From Streptococcus sp. HMSC074B11 (GTDB taxonomy: Bacteria > Bacillota > Bacilli > Lactobacillales > Streptococcaceae): a stretch of 63,091 bases of DNA. This document shows positions 9,752-18,022 of this stretch, piece by piece. Numbering within the stretch: the stretch's first letter is position 1; every line of letters begins with the position of its first letter. A program made the translations under genes and the position numbers. The notes beneath the pieces are model-generated. The model saw only the letters and a list, made by a program, of their open reading frames with translations. It was not told where the DNA came from and made no database searches. The DNA is taken from assembly GCF_001808705.1 (NCBI RefSeq), contig NZ_KV794309.1, positions 111,915-175,005 of the forward strand, written 5' to 3'.

Positions 9752-10018
9752 ATGGATTTAGATATTATTAGACAAGAAATCGATCAAATTGATGATCAAA
9801 TCGTGAAGCACTTGGAAGAAAGAATGCATCTTGTGGAAGGCGTAGTTGCTTATAAAAATGCTTCAGGAAAACCGATTTTGGACACCAAAAGAGAAGAAGC
9901 TATCTTTGAAAAAGTCAGAAGTCGTGTCAGCAATAAAAAATACGAAGAGACAATTGTCGCGACTTTTTCAGACATTCTCAAACGTTCACGCGATTATCAG
10001 GATAAAAACATCAAATGA
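9752..10018 (+). CDS. chorismate mutase (AroQ class, monofunctional)
   Basis: An 88-residue all-helical chorismate mutase that converts chorismate to prephenate for phenylalanine and tyrosine synthesis. The AroQ signature is present: IRQEIDQIDDQIVKHLEERM at residues 5-24, the Lys of YKNASGKPI, and DTKREEAIFEKV. It is preceded by AAGGAGACACT and a TTGCTAAAAT -10 element. Its stop overlaps the start of the first fluoride channel gene by four bases (ATGA), so the three genes form one operon. Confidence 0.93.
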   Translation: MDLDIIRQEIDQIDDQIVKHLEERMHLVEGVVAYKNASGKPILDTKREEAIFEKVRSRVSNKKYEETIVATFSDILKRSRDYQDKNIK

Positions 10019-10389
10019 AAAAAGAACAATTTTACCCACTAGGAATTTTTCTAGCTGCCATGTTGGGAGGACTTGTCCGATATCAGATTTCGAGATGGTT
10101 GCCAGCCAGCCCGGATTTTCCATGGGGAACTCTCTTTGCTAACTATTTAGGAATTTTCTGCTTAGTCTATCTTGTCAAAGGTTATTTGGTTTATAAGGGG
10201 AGCAGTAAGGGTCTGATTTTAGCACTTGGTACAGGCTTTTGTGGCGGTTTAACGACTTTTTCTAGCCTCGTGTTAGATGCCGTAAAATTGCTGGATACAG
10301 GTTCTTATCCAAGCCTGATAATCTATTTAGTTTTGAGCATTGGTGGAGGGCTTTTATTGGCTTATTGTTTAGGGAGGAAGAAATGGTAA
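10015..10389 (+). CDS. crcB: fluoride efflux channel subunit FluC/CrcB, first copy
   Basis: A 124-residue, four-helix membrane protein that exports fluoride. The N-terminal GGLVRYQISRW and the pore motif TGFCGGLTTFSS near residues 75-86 are diagnostic. The usual second motif (GNxxGC) is replaced by NYLGIF, which suggests it works only with its partner: Gram-positive genomes often carry two CrcB genes side by side, thought to form a heterodimer. The start overlaps the chorismate mutase stop by four bases. Confidence 0.93.
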   Translation: MKKEQFYPLGIFLAAMLGGLVRYQISRWLPASPDFPWGTLFANYLGIFCLVYLVKGYLVYKGSSKGLILALGTGFCGGLTTFSSLVLDAVKLLDTGSYPSLIIYLVLSIGGGLLLAYCLGRKKW

Positions 10390-10712
10390 TCATATATTTA
10401 GCACTTGCTTGTGGCGTTGGAGCGCTTGTTCGTTATTTCCTTTCTACCCTCAATCAAGAGAGAGTTTTACCATTAGGAACACTTCTAGCAAATCTTTTGG
10501 GCTGTTTTTTGATTGGCTTATTTTACAATCATGTGGAGTCTAAAGAAGTCTATCTTATCCTTGCCACAGGATTTTGTGGAGGTTTAACCACTTTTTCAAC
10601 CTTGAATGATGAACTCCAAAAACTCTTAACTGATAAGAAGAACTTTTACAGATATTTTCTCTTAACCTACTTAGGTGGTTTCGTAGCAATTTTTTTAGGA
10701 ATTTTGCTATAA
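10383..10712 (+). CDS. crcB: fluoride efflux channel subunit FluC/CrcB, second copy
   Basis: A 109-residue paralogue of the preceding gene with all CrcB motifs: CGVGALVRYFLST, the canonical NLLGCFLIG, and TGFCGGLTTFSTLNDE. ATG 10383 is chosen because GGGAGGAAG stands just before it; an upstream in-frame TTG lies before that site. The gene overlaps its partner by seven bases. I see no fluoride riboswitch in front of the operon. Confidence 0.93.
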   Translation: MVIIYLALACGVGALVRYFLSTLNQERVLPLGTLLANLLGCFLIGLFYNHVESKEVYLILATGFCGGLTTFSTLNDELQKLLTDKKNFYRYFLLTYLGGFVAIFLGILL

Positions 10713-10741
10713 ATTTCTTTACTTTTTTTTAGAAATTTGGT

Positions 10742-10805
10742 AAACTGTATCTTGTGTGTAATGGACGCACAAAAATACAGTTTATCCGCTGAGGAAGCTT
10801 CCTCA
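10742..10805 (+). promoter_or_regulatory. structured mRNA leader of rplS (candidate L19 leader)
   Basis: Two elements stand between the fluoride channel and L19. The first is a nested hairpin in which AAACTGTAT (10742) pairs with ATACAGTTT (10775-10783) around an inner GTGTG/CGCAC helix. The second is a perfect 16-bp palindrome, TGAGGAAGCTTCCTCA, at 10790-10805. L19 autoregulatory leaders are known in Firmicutes; assignment to that class is by position and structure only. Confidence 0.55.
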
Positions 10806-10830
10806 TGATTGACAAAGATAGGAGAATAAA

Positions 10831-11178
10831 ATGAATCCATTAATCCAAAGCTTGACTGAAGGTCAACTTCGTACAGATATCCCATCATTCCGTCCTGGTG
10901 ACACTGTTCGTGTACACGCGAAAGTTGTCGAAGGTAACCGTGAACGTGTTCAGATCTTTGAAGGTGTTGTTATTGCACGTAAAGGTGCTGGCATCTCAGA
11001 AAACTACACAGTTCGTAAAATCTCTAACGGTGTAGGTGTTGAACGTATCTTCCCAATCCACACTCCACGTGTTGAAAAGATCGAAGTTGTTCGTTACGGT
11101 AAAGTACGTCGTGCGAAATTGTACTACTTGCGTGCTCTTCAAGGTAAAGCAGCTCGTATCAAAGAAATCCGTCGTTAA
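10831..11178 (+). CDS. rplS: 50S ribosomal protein L19
   Basis: L19 lies at the 30S-50S interface. The 115 residues show the family core [33 protein letters not shown] followed by the C-terminal [20 protein letters not shown]. It has a GATAGGAGAATAAA ribosome site and strong codon bias. It is transcribed from its own leader and closed by a terminator, with tRNA-Arg only three bases beyond. Confidence 0.98.
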   Translation: MNPLIQSLTEGQLRTDIPSFRPGDTVRVHAKVVEGNRERVQIFEGVVIARKGAGISENYTVRKISNGVGVERIFPIHTPRVEKIEVVRYGKVRRAKLYYLRALQGKAARIKEIRR

Positions 11179-11187
11179 TTCGACCAA

Positions 11188-11216
11188 AAAACTCTGCTCA
11201 TTCGGCAGAGTTTTTC
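11188..11216 (+). terminator. intrinsic terminator after rplS
   Basis: Stem AAACTCTGC/GCAGAGTTT with a seven-base loop and T tract, ending just before the tRNA gene. Confidence 0.88.
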
Positions 11217-11220
11217 TCTA

Positions 11221-11292
11221 GCTCCCTTAGTTCAATGGATATAACAACTCCCTCCTAAGGAGTAGTTGCAGGTTCGATTCCTGCAGGGGGCA
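11221..11292 (+). tRNA. tRNA-Arg (anticodon CCT)
   Basis: A 72-nt cloverleaf. The acceptor GCTCCCT pairs with AGGGGGC followed by discriminator A. The anticodon stem ACTCC/GGAGT encloses the loop CTCCTAA, giving anticodon CCT (reads AGG). The T arm is GCAGG-TTCGATT-CCTGC. CCA is not encoded. It directly follows the rplS terminator. Confidence 0.95.
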
Positions 11293-11575
11293 TTTTTAGT
11301 AATGTAAAGAAAGACAAAGAAAATTCAAAATGTTTATTTAAAGGCAATTATCACAAGTTCATTTTTAAAAATAATTTAGTATTTTTAATTTTTTTGACCA
11401 AATCATGACCAAATTTTGACCAAAAATTATATTTTGTCAATGGCTAGAGAATAAAATGGATCATGAAAATGTCTTTGATTTATAGTAGTGTTAATTCTCC
11501 CATCAAATACAGTTTTTCTACTCTCAAGATTTAAGTAACTGTACAACCAATACTGGAAATTGAGTTCTAACATAG
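11293..11575. other. gene-free region 3' of tRNA-Arg with three 11-bp-spaced direct repeats
   Basis: This AT-rich stretch has no ORF with start and ribosome site. It contains three copies of TGACCAAA starting at 11395, 11406 and 11417, that is, exactly every 11 bp. Such helically phased short repeats beside a tRNA 3' end resemble arm-type binding sites of tyrosine integrases, so this may be an attachment region or the scar of a lost element. No integrase gene is present. Confidence 0.4.
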
Positions 11576-11604
11576 TAAAAACCGCTTAGCAGAGCGGTCT
11601 TTGT
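11576..11604 (-). terminator. intrinsic terminator of the HAD/HD gene pair
   Basis: On the minus strand ACCGCT pairs with AGCGGT around a short loop and is followed by TTTTT, just after the HAD stop codon. Confidence 0.85.
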
Positions 11605-11613
11605 CTATTCTTT

Positions 11614-12420
11614 CTACAACACCCAAGTTCGAATAGCATGAGCAACGCCTGATTCGTCATTAGATTTAGTGATGTATTTGGCGATTTTTTTGAGTTCTGG
11701 ATTTCCGTTTTCCATAACAACGGGGTTACCAACAACTTCAAGCATGGCACGGTCATTTTCCTCGTCACCGATAGCCATAGTTTCATCCTTGTTCAAACCG
11801 AGTTTCTCAGCTAAGTGAGTGATAGCTGAACCCTTGTCTACCCCCTTTTTGAGAAGTTCAAGGTAGAAAGGAGCAGATTTGTTGATAGAGTAGCGGTCGT
11901 AAAATTCTGCTGGAATCTTTTCAATCGCAGCATCGAGAATTTCTGGTTCATCGATAAACATACACTTGACGATTTCCTTATCAGCCATTTCTTCAGGCGT
12001 ACGATAGAAGATGGGCATGCTGACGAGGGTTGATTCGTGAACAGTGTATTTTCCGATATTGCGATTGGCTGTGTAGATGCCATCCTTGGTAATAGCATGC
12101 ATATGGACACCGAGCTTACGACTGAGGAATTCCATATCTAGATAATCCTCGTAAGTCAAGGATTCGCTGATAATTTCATGACCTGTAGCGGTTTCTTGAA
12201 CAAGGGCACCGTTGAAGGTAACAACGTAGTCCCCTTCGTCTCTTAATTTCAAGTCATCTAAAAGTTTGGCAACTCCTGCGATAGGGCGCCCAGTTGCAAT
12301 CATAACTTTGACACCAGCTTGTTTGGCATCTTGGATGGCAGAAAAGACTTCAGGAGTGATCTCCTTTTGACTGTTGACAAGGGTTCCATCGATATCGACG
12401 GCGATTAGTTTAATACTCAT
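11614..12420 (-). CDS. Cof-type HAD-superfamily sugar-phosphate phosphatase (YidA-like)
   Basis: A 268-residue HAD phosphatase with a C2 cap. Motif I is VDIDGTLVNSQ (nucleophile Asp at position 8), motif II MIATGRP, the motif III Lys lies in KGVDKGSAI, and motif IV is AIGDEENDRAML. Relatives dephosphorylate sugar phosphates and flavin precursors; the substrate is not predictable. ATG 12420 is chosen for AGAGGAACTAGT upstream and because the domain starts there. It is co-transcribed with the HD gene 13 bp upstream. Confidence 0.9.
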   Translation of the reverse strand: MSIKLIAVDIDGTLVNSQKEITPEVFSAIQDAKQAGVKVMIATGRPIAGVAKLLDDLKLRDEGDYVVTFNGALVQETATGHEIISESLTYEDYLDMEFLSRKLGVHMHAITKDGIYTANRNIGKYTVHESTLVSMPIFYRTPEEMADKEIVKCMFIDEPEILDAAIEKIPAEFYDRYSINKSAPFYLELLKKGVDKGSAITHLAEKLGLNKDETMAIGDEENDRAMLEVVGNPVVMENGNPELKKIAKYITKSNDESGVAHAIRTWVL

Positions 12421-12433
12421 ACTAGTTCCTCTT

Positions 12434-13738
12434 TTAGTATTTATTTGGTTTAAAATGATCGTTTTCAATCAAGTGTAAAAATTGCTGGGTGATAGTTGCA
12501 AAGATGCTGTTTTGATCCAACATTTCTTTTGGGAAGTAGAAACGATTATCTCCGTGGCGACTGCCAGCAAGGGATTGAACGATAGGAGAAAGGCTAGAGA
12601 GTTCGGCTAGTTCTCCATTTTTTTGTATAATCTCAATCTGCGTTCGTGGGTTTTCAGATTCAGGGCGATAGATATCATAAGGAAGGTCAAAGTTCTTATG
12701 AATAGCTGTGTAATATTCGGGCTCAAAGCCGATATCTTCTACCAGTTTTCTCATAGATGCAAGTTGTTCTTGATCTTCTTGTGAAAAGGTGATTGATTTA
12801 AAGACCTTGCGATTGACAAAGCGTTGTGACAGGTCAGCTAAAATCTTGTCAGAACTGGTCATCCATAGTTGGAAATAGGTATTCATAACTCCGTCATCCA
12901 AAGATAGATAGTCAGCTAAGCTAACATTTTTTTCGAAAAATGGCAGTAGATGTGGGGATGTAAGTGTAAAGAAGTCCTTGTTTCCTGGATAAAGTTCTTT
13001 AGCACGTTTCAAAAGATTCTGCAGAAGTACTTCCATAGCACGTGTTGCTGGATGGAAATATACCTGCATATACATTTGATAGCGACTTAGAACATAGTCT
13101 TCGATGGCATGCATCCCGTTTCGTTGGAAAGCAATTCCGTTTTCGATAGGGCGAATAACTCGTAAGATACGTGTTAGGTCAAATTCCCCATAAGAAGCCC
13201 CTGTAAAATAGGAGTCACGTAAGAGATAGTCCATGCGGTCTGCATCGATTTGACTTGAAATCAGTTGGACCACCTGCTTATTTGGATAAGTGTGGTCTAT
13301 AACGCTAGCTACCTTTTCTGGGAAATCTGGAGCTACCTGTAAAAGAACCTGATGAATCTCTGTTTCAGGGCTTTGGATAATTTCCTGCGTAATCGCCTCA
13401 TGATCGGTATCAAAGAGATTTTCAAAGGTATGCGAGTAGGCACCATGTCCTAAGTCATGAAGGAGGGCTGCAGTCATGGTTAGGAGGGACTCCGAAGGAT
13501 CCCATTCTTTAGGATACTTTTCCTCAAAAATCTCGGTGATGCGTCGTGCAATCTCGTAAACACCCAGACAGTGAGAGAAACGACTATGTTCTCCACCATG
13601 AAAGGTGTAGCTGGATGTTCCGAGCTGCTTGATACGACGAAGCCGTTGAAATTCTTTGGTATTGATTAAGTCATAGATAATCTGATTATCAACATGGATA
13701 TAATTGTGAACAGGGTCACGAAATACTTTTTCATTCAT
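12434..13738 (-). CDS. HD-domain phosphohydrolase (YwfO/dGTPase-like)
   Basis: A 434-residue cytoplasmic metal-dependent phosphohydrolase related to dNTPase/YwfO proteins. The HD motif is complete: the first His lies in GGEHSRFSHCLGVYE (residues 48-62), HD is at 94-95 in ALLHDLGHGAYSH, and the distal Asp is in QIDADRMDYLLRD. The start is fixed by the conserved MNEKVFRDPVHNYI. There is no Shine-Dalgarno; instead an extended -10 box ends six bases before the ATG, so the mRNA is probably leaderless. It is divergent from the DUF1934 gene. Confidence 0.9.
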   Translation of the reverse strand: MNEKVFRDPVHNYIHVDNQIIYDLINTKEFQRLRRIKQLGTSSYTFHGGEHSRFSHCLGVYEIARRITEIFEEKYPKEWDPSESLLTMTAALLHDLGHGAYSHTFENLFDTDHEAITQEIIQSPETEIHQVLLQVAPDFPEKVASVIDHTYPNKQVVQLISSQIDADRMDYLLRDSYFTGASYGEFDLTRILRVIRPIENGIAFQRNGMHAIEDYVLSRYQMYMQVYFHPATRAMEVLLQNLLKRAKELYPGNKDFFTLTSPHLLPFFEKNVSLADYLSLDDGVMNTYFQLWMTSSDKILADLSQRFVNRKVFKSITFSQEDQEQLASMRKLVEDIGFEPEYYTAIHKNFDLPYDIYRPESENPRTQIEIIQKNGELAELSSLSPIVQSLAGSRHGDNRFYFPKEMLDQNSIFATITQQFLHLIENDHFKPNKY

Positions 13739-13744
13739 AAAACC

Positions 13745-13750
13745 ATTATA
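13745..13750 (-). promoter_or_regulatory. extended -10 of the HD phosphohydrolase gene, placed for a leaderless transcript
   Basis: On the minus strand TG-C-TATAAT is followed by GGTTTT and then the ATG. The six-base gap puts the expected +1 on the A of the start codon. Confidence 0.65.
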
Positions 13751-13809
13751 GCAAAAAGCCACAGTTTTTGGTAAAATAGTAGGATAATAGTGAAGAAAGA
13801 GGACTTGAA

Positions 13810-14187
13810 GTGAAGATTCGAATGAGAAATACCATCCAATTTGATGAACAATTGGAAGTGATTGACCAACTTTATGACGTTGAGTTACGTGAGAAAGGTG
13901 ATTTTTCCTATCTCCTTTTTTACAATGAAGAGAAGGAAAAAGTGGTACTCAAGTTTAATGATACAGAGTTGGTGATGTCTCGATTTTCCAACCCTAAGAC
14001 CATCATGCGTTTTCTGAAGGAAGCTGATAGTTTAGCCTATATTCCTACACCAATGGGGATACAGGAGTTTATCATCCAAACAAGCCATTATCAAGTTGAA
14101 CAACAAAAGATTGAACTAGCCTATCAACTACAAAACAAAGAAGGAGTTCCATTTGCGGACTATCGCTTAGAAATTACCTGGGGGTAA
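13810..14187 (+). CDS. DUF1934 family protein (YwiB-like)
   Basis: A 125-residue calycin-like beta-barrel protein of the DUF1934/YwiB family, function unknown. Typical features are the N-terminal RMRNTIQFDEQ, the run of beta strands ending in ETWG-like DYRLEITWG, and the YIPTPMGIQEFIIQT segment. The start is GTG with AGAGG seven bases upstream. It stands alone, divergent from the HD gene and convergent to the helicase, with a shared terminator. Confidence 0.8.
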   Translation: MKIRMRNTIQFDEQLEVIDQLYDVELREKGDFSYLLFYNEEKEKVVLKFNDTELVMSRFSNPKTIMRFLKEADSLAYIPTPMGIQEFIIQTSHYQVEQQKIELAYQLQNKEGVPFADYRLEITWG

Positions 14188-14277
14188 AAAGTCGGTGGAG
14201 GAGAGATTAGTATATAAAGTTTCGATTTCCTAGTTCCAAATCAGCTAGCAAGTCAAATTTTTTTACTAATAAAAAAT

Positions 14278-14303
14278 GAGGTTGGGATTTTTATCCCAGC
14301 CTC
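14278..14303. terminator. bidirectional terminator between the DUF1934 gene and the helicase
   Basis: Stem GAGGTTGGGAT/ATCCCAGCCTC with a T loop. It resembles the first hairpin of the 171-bp repeat, but the rest of that repeat is absent here. It touches the helicase stop codon. Confidence 0.8.
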
Positions 14304-15385
14304 TATTTGATATATAGTTCTTGATTTTTCAAAACAATTTCACGTACACTTGCAAATTTCTTAAGTTTTTTAAGATCTTCTGGATGTGTAACGAGGGTAA
14401 TAACATATCCCTCGTTACCCATACGACCTGTACGTCCAGCACGGTGAGTATAGGTTTCAATATCTCTAGGGACGTCAAAGTTGAGCACACATTCCAGGCT
14501 ATCAATGTCGATACCACGAGCTAGAAGGTCTGTCGCAAGAAGTAGTGTTAGCTGATTATCTTTGAATTTTTCTAAGATAACTTTTCTAAATTTGACGTTG
14601 ACATCGCTAGCTAGTGAAACAGCTAAAACATCACGATACTGCAATTTTTCCTCGGCACTTCCAAGGTCTGACAAGCTATTGAAGAATACCAGTCCACGGA
14701 AGTCTTCGACATGTGCCAGTTTTCTAAGCATATCTACTCGATGACGTTGGTCTACTTGCATGTAGAAGTGTTGAATGTTGTCCAACTTTTGATCAGAGAG
14801 GTCGATGGTGCGAGTTTTAGGCGCAATCTTATCTTGGTCAAACTTGGTAGTGGCACTCATGTAAATAAGTTGGTGGTCGCGAGGTGCGTAGTGAGTAATC
14901 TTTTCTACAAAGTGGATTTGAGAGTCATCTAGCAACTGGTCAAACTCATCAAGTATGATAGTCTCCACATTCATCATCTTGATTTTTTTCAATTTGATCA
15001 GTTCGAAGATACGACCGGGAGTTCCGATCAAAATTTCTGGTCCTTTTTTTAGTCGTTCAATTTGGCGTTTTTGACTCGAACCTGACAGGAAGAGCTGAGC
15101 AGTCAAGCCAATAGCTTCACCCCAGGTTTTAGTTACCTCAAAAATCTGACCAGCCAGTTCAGTATTTGGTGCTAAAATCAATAGTTGTTGCGCTTTTTCC
15201 TTTTGGAGACGAAGAAGACTTGGTAGGAGATAAGCTAACGTTTTTCCTGTTCCTGTTGGACTGACTCCAAGGAGGGTTTGACCGTCTAAAATCGGATCAA
15301 AAAGCTGAGTTTGAATGGGGGTGAATTCTTGAAAGCCGAGTTGTTCGGTCAGCTCTTGCCATTCTTTAGGTAGTTTGGTTTTCAT
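14303..15385 (-). CDS. DEAD-box-type RNA helicase
   Basis: A 360-residue compact RNA helicase with both RecA-like lobes and no C-terminal RNA-binding extension. The Q motif is FTPIQTQLFDPIL, motif I SPTGTGKT, motif II DEFD (a variant of DEAD), motif III SAT, and motif VI HRAGRTGRMG. The B. subtilis relative CshB is cold-shock linked; a similar role here is only inference. Its ATG overlaps the stop of the upstream oxidoreductase gene by four bases. Confidence 0.92.
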   Translation of the reverse strand: MKTKLPKEWQELTEQLGFQEFTPIQTQLFDPILDGQTLLGVSPTGTGKTLAYLLPSLLRLQKEKAQQLLILAPNTELAGQIFEVTKTWGEAIGLTAQLFLSGSSQKRQIERLKKGPEILIGTPGRIFELIKLKKIKMMNVETIILDEFDQLLDDSQIHFVEKITHYAPRDHQLIYMSATTKFDQDKIAPKTRTIDLSDQKLDNIQHFYMQVDQRHRVDMLRKLAHVEDFRGLVFFNSLSDLGSAEEKLQYRDVLAVSLASDVNVKFRKVILEKFKDNQLTLLLATDLLARGIDIDSLECVLNFDVPRDIETYTHRAGRTGRMGNEGYVITLVTHPEDLKKLKKFASVREIVLKNQELYIK

Positions 15386-16359
15386 TTTTCTGCCTCAAAT
15401 CTAATGCCAGCAGTCTGGCGCATGGTGTAGAGTAGCTTATGGACGTGTGTTGCATCATCCAACCAAGCTTGGTAAAGTTCTAGGTTTGGCTGCTTGATCA
15501 TGTTTGCAAAAGCAGCGACCTCCTCAGTCATGGTATGAGGTGCTTGCTGAATAGGTAGATGTGTTTCATTACCTTGATGATCTGTAAAAATAGCAGAGCG
15601 GATATGCTCAATGGTGTTGAGTGTCAAGGTTCCATCTGTTGTATATATTTCACAATGCAGATTAGAAGTAATATTTTTACCAGCTTTGATATGGACTTGA
15701 TAACCGGGATAAGATAAGATACCATCTCCGTTCAGATCAATAGTGTTGTCAAGTTGTTGAGCTTGATAGGTCGCATCGAGTGCTTTTCCAAATAAGCGAA
15801 CCGCAGCATAGATTGGGTAAATACCTAAGTCCATGAGAGCCCCACCAGCAAAACGGTCTGAAAATACATTTGGCGTGTTTCCAGAAAGAAGGTCTGGCAT
15901 CTTAGAAGAATACTTGGCAAAGTTGAGGTCTGCACCTAAAACCTCCTTATCTACTAAAAAGTTTTTAATAATTGTGAAGGATTCCTCATGATAGTTACGG
16001 GCTGCTTCAAAGATAAAACGGTGATGCTCCTGAGCTATTTGAATTAACTCTTGCCATTCTTGGGGTTGAGTCACAGCCGGTTTTTCAAGGATAACATGTT
16101 TACCAGCAGATAAGGCCTTTTTAGACTGACTATAATGCAGAGAATTGGGACTTGCAATATAGACAACATCAAATTCAGACTGGAAGAAATCCTCTAAATT
16201 ATCAAATAGACTAACATTTGTATAGGAACTAGCAAATTGCTGAGCAGTCGTGAGCTTTCTTGAATAAACAGCCACTAACTGGAATTCCTGACTAGTATGA
16301 GCAGCTTCTATAAAGTGGTGACTGATTGCACCAGTACCGATAATACCGAGTTTAAGCAT
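15382..16359 (-). CDS. Gfo/Idh/MocA family oxidoreductase
   Basis: A 325-residue NAD(P)-dependent oxidoreductase. The N-terminal Rossmann motif GIIGTGAIS is at residues 4-12 and the EKPA catalytic Lys motif sits in KHVILEKPAVTQ near residue 95. The family acts on sugars, inositols or dihydrodiols, and no neighbour reveals the substrate. The start at 16359 has AAAGGAGATTTC directly before it; a further upstream in-frame ATG precedes that site and was rejected. It forms a two-gene unit with the helicase. Confidence 0.9.
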   Translation of the reverse strand: MLKLGIIGTGAISHHFIEAAHTSQEFQLVAVYSRKLTTAQQFASSYTNVSLFDNLEDFFQSEFDVVYIASPNSLHYSQSKKALSAGKHVILEKPAVTQPQEWQELIQIAQEHHRFIFEAARNYHEESFTIIKNFLVDKEVLGADLNFAKYSSKMPDLLSGNTPNVFSDRFAGGALMDLGIYPIYAAVRLFGKALDATYQAQQLDNTIDLNGDGILSYPGYQVHIKAGKNITSNLHCEIYTTDGTLTLNTIEHIRSAIFTDHQGNETHLPIQQAPHTMTEEVAAFANMIKQPNLELYQAWLDDATHVHKLLYTMRQTAGIRFEAEK

Positions 16360-16472
16360 GAAATCTCCTTTTCTACAAGTAATGACTGCTTTCATTATAT
16401 CACAGATAGACTAAACTAGCTAAAGGGAGACAATTCTTTTATTTGACACTTCGAATTTTCCTCAAAAAATGG

Positions 16473-16478
16473 TACAAT
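16473..16478 (+). promoter_or_regulatory. extended -10 of the yoaK-like gene
   Basis: TG-G-TACAAT, 26 bp before the ATG, with ATAGGAG as ribosome site. Confidence 0.6.
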
Positions 16479-16504
16479 AGATTCAGAAAAAATAGGAGTG
16501 TAGT

Positions 16505-17145
16505 ATGAGATTATTACCTATGAGAAAAATTTCTCGTCATTCAAAAAGATTGGCGCTTTTTTTGACTTTTTGTGCGGGTTATGTAGATGCCTATACCTTT
16601 ATCATACGTGGGAATACTCTAGTTGCAGGCCAAACGGGGAATGTCGTTTTCCTTTCCGTCGGTCTCATTCAGGACAATGTTTCAGATGCTAGTGCCAAGG
16701 TAATGACCTTGATTTCCTTCATGGTGGGTGTCTTCCTTTTGACAGTCTATAAAGAAAAGTTGAGGATTGTAAGAAAACCAATTCTATCCCTTATTCCACT
16801 AGCAATTTTATCTTTAATAATAGGATTTGTTCCCTTGACGGTTGATAATATATATATATAGTACCACCGTTAGCATTTTGTATGGGACTTGTAACAACAG
16901 CATTCGGAGAAGTTTCAGGAATTGCATACAACAATGCTTTTATGACTGGAAATATCAAACGAACCATGTTAGCATTTGGCGAATATGTTCGCACAAAACA
17001 TACACCTTTTTTAAGAGAAGGTCTTATCTTTGTTAGCTTGCTGTCGAGTTTTGTGCTCGGGGTTGTTATATCAGCTTATCTTAGTATTTTTTATCTAAGT
17101 ATGCTTTTTGCATCTTGGAGGAAAAAAATAAGAGAAAAAGTTTAA
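16505..17145 (+). pseudogene. YoaK/DUF1275 family membrane protein, frameshifted in a (TA)6 tract
   Basis: Two reading frames together make one 212-residue DUF1275 membrane protein. The first frame covers residues 1-118 (FCAGYVDAYTFI and AGQTGNVVFLSVGL are family motifs) and stops at TAG 16859-16861. The second continues as VPPLAFCMGLVTTAFGEVSG and MTGNIKRTM, ending at 17145. The break falls in a TA tract at 16849-16860 (six units). Removing one TA unit restores an uninterrupted frame with no internal stop. It could be an inactive allele, a phase-variable switch or a sequencing error. The substrate of the family is unknown. Confidence 0.85.
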
Positions 17146-17161
17146 ATTCGATGATAAATAC

Positions 17162-17190
17162 TTGTCAAAAACTAGGAATCATGCTATACT
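17162..17190 (+). promoter_or_regulatory. promoter of the L21-Prp-L27 operon
   Basis: TTGTCA at 17162-17167, a 17-bp spacer, and an extended TG-C-TATACT at 17185-17190. Confidence 0.8.
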
Positions 17191-17196
17191 TGAAGA

Positions 17197-17331
17197 GTTG
17201 ACTATGCACAGTCCTGTGCAACCGCACGAACATCGTTGCTTGATTTTCAAGTGTAAGTGGTTCGTCCCACGATGCTAGGCGAGTCTTCACAAAAATACGG
17301 GGAAACCCCAAAAAATCATAGGAGGTGCATA
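17197..17331 (+). promoter_or_regulatory. L21 leader (structured 5' UTR of rplU)
   Basis: A 135-base untranslated leader with several helices: GCACAG/CTGTGC, GCTTGA/TCAAGT, ACGAAC with GTTCGT, and GGGG/CCCC just before the ribosome site. Firmicutes rplU operons carry a conserved L21 leader thought to mediate feedback control; the position and fold fit that class. Confidence 0.7.
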
Positions 17332-17646
17332 ATGAGCACATACGCAATTATCAAAACTGGCGGAAAACAAGTTAAAGTTGAAGTTGGTCAAGCAATCTAC
17401 GTTGAAAAATTGAACGTTGAAGCTGGTCAAGAAGTTACTTTTAACGAAGTTGTTCTTGTTGGTGGTGAAAACACTGTTGTCGGAACTCCACTTGTTGCTG
17501 GAGCTACTGTAGTTGGAACTGTTGAAAAACAAGGAAAACAAAAGAAAGTTGTTACTTACAAGTACAAACCTAAAAAAGGTAGCCACCGTAAACAAGGTCA
17601 CCGTCAACCATATACAAAAGTTGTCATCAACGCAATCAACGCTTAA
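17332..17646 (+). CDS. rplU: 50S ribosomal protein L21
   Basis: A 104-residue L21 starting [20 protein letters not shown], with the C-terminal signature [17 protein letters not shown]. The true start is 17332, with AGGAGGTGCATA in front, not the upstream ATG that reads through the leader. It is first in the conserved rplU-prp-rpmA operon. Confidence 0.98.
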   Translation: MSTYAIIKTGGKQVKVEVGQAIYVEKLNVEAGQEVTFNEVVLVGGENTVVGTPLVAGATVVGTVEKQGKQKKVVTYKYKPKKGSHRKQGHRQPYTKVVINAINA

Positions 17647-17652
17647 TTTTAA

Positions 17653-18006
<354 letters not shown>

Positions 18007-18022
18007 CACGGAGGAAAACATT

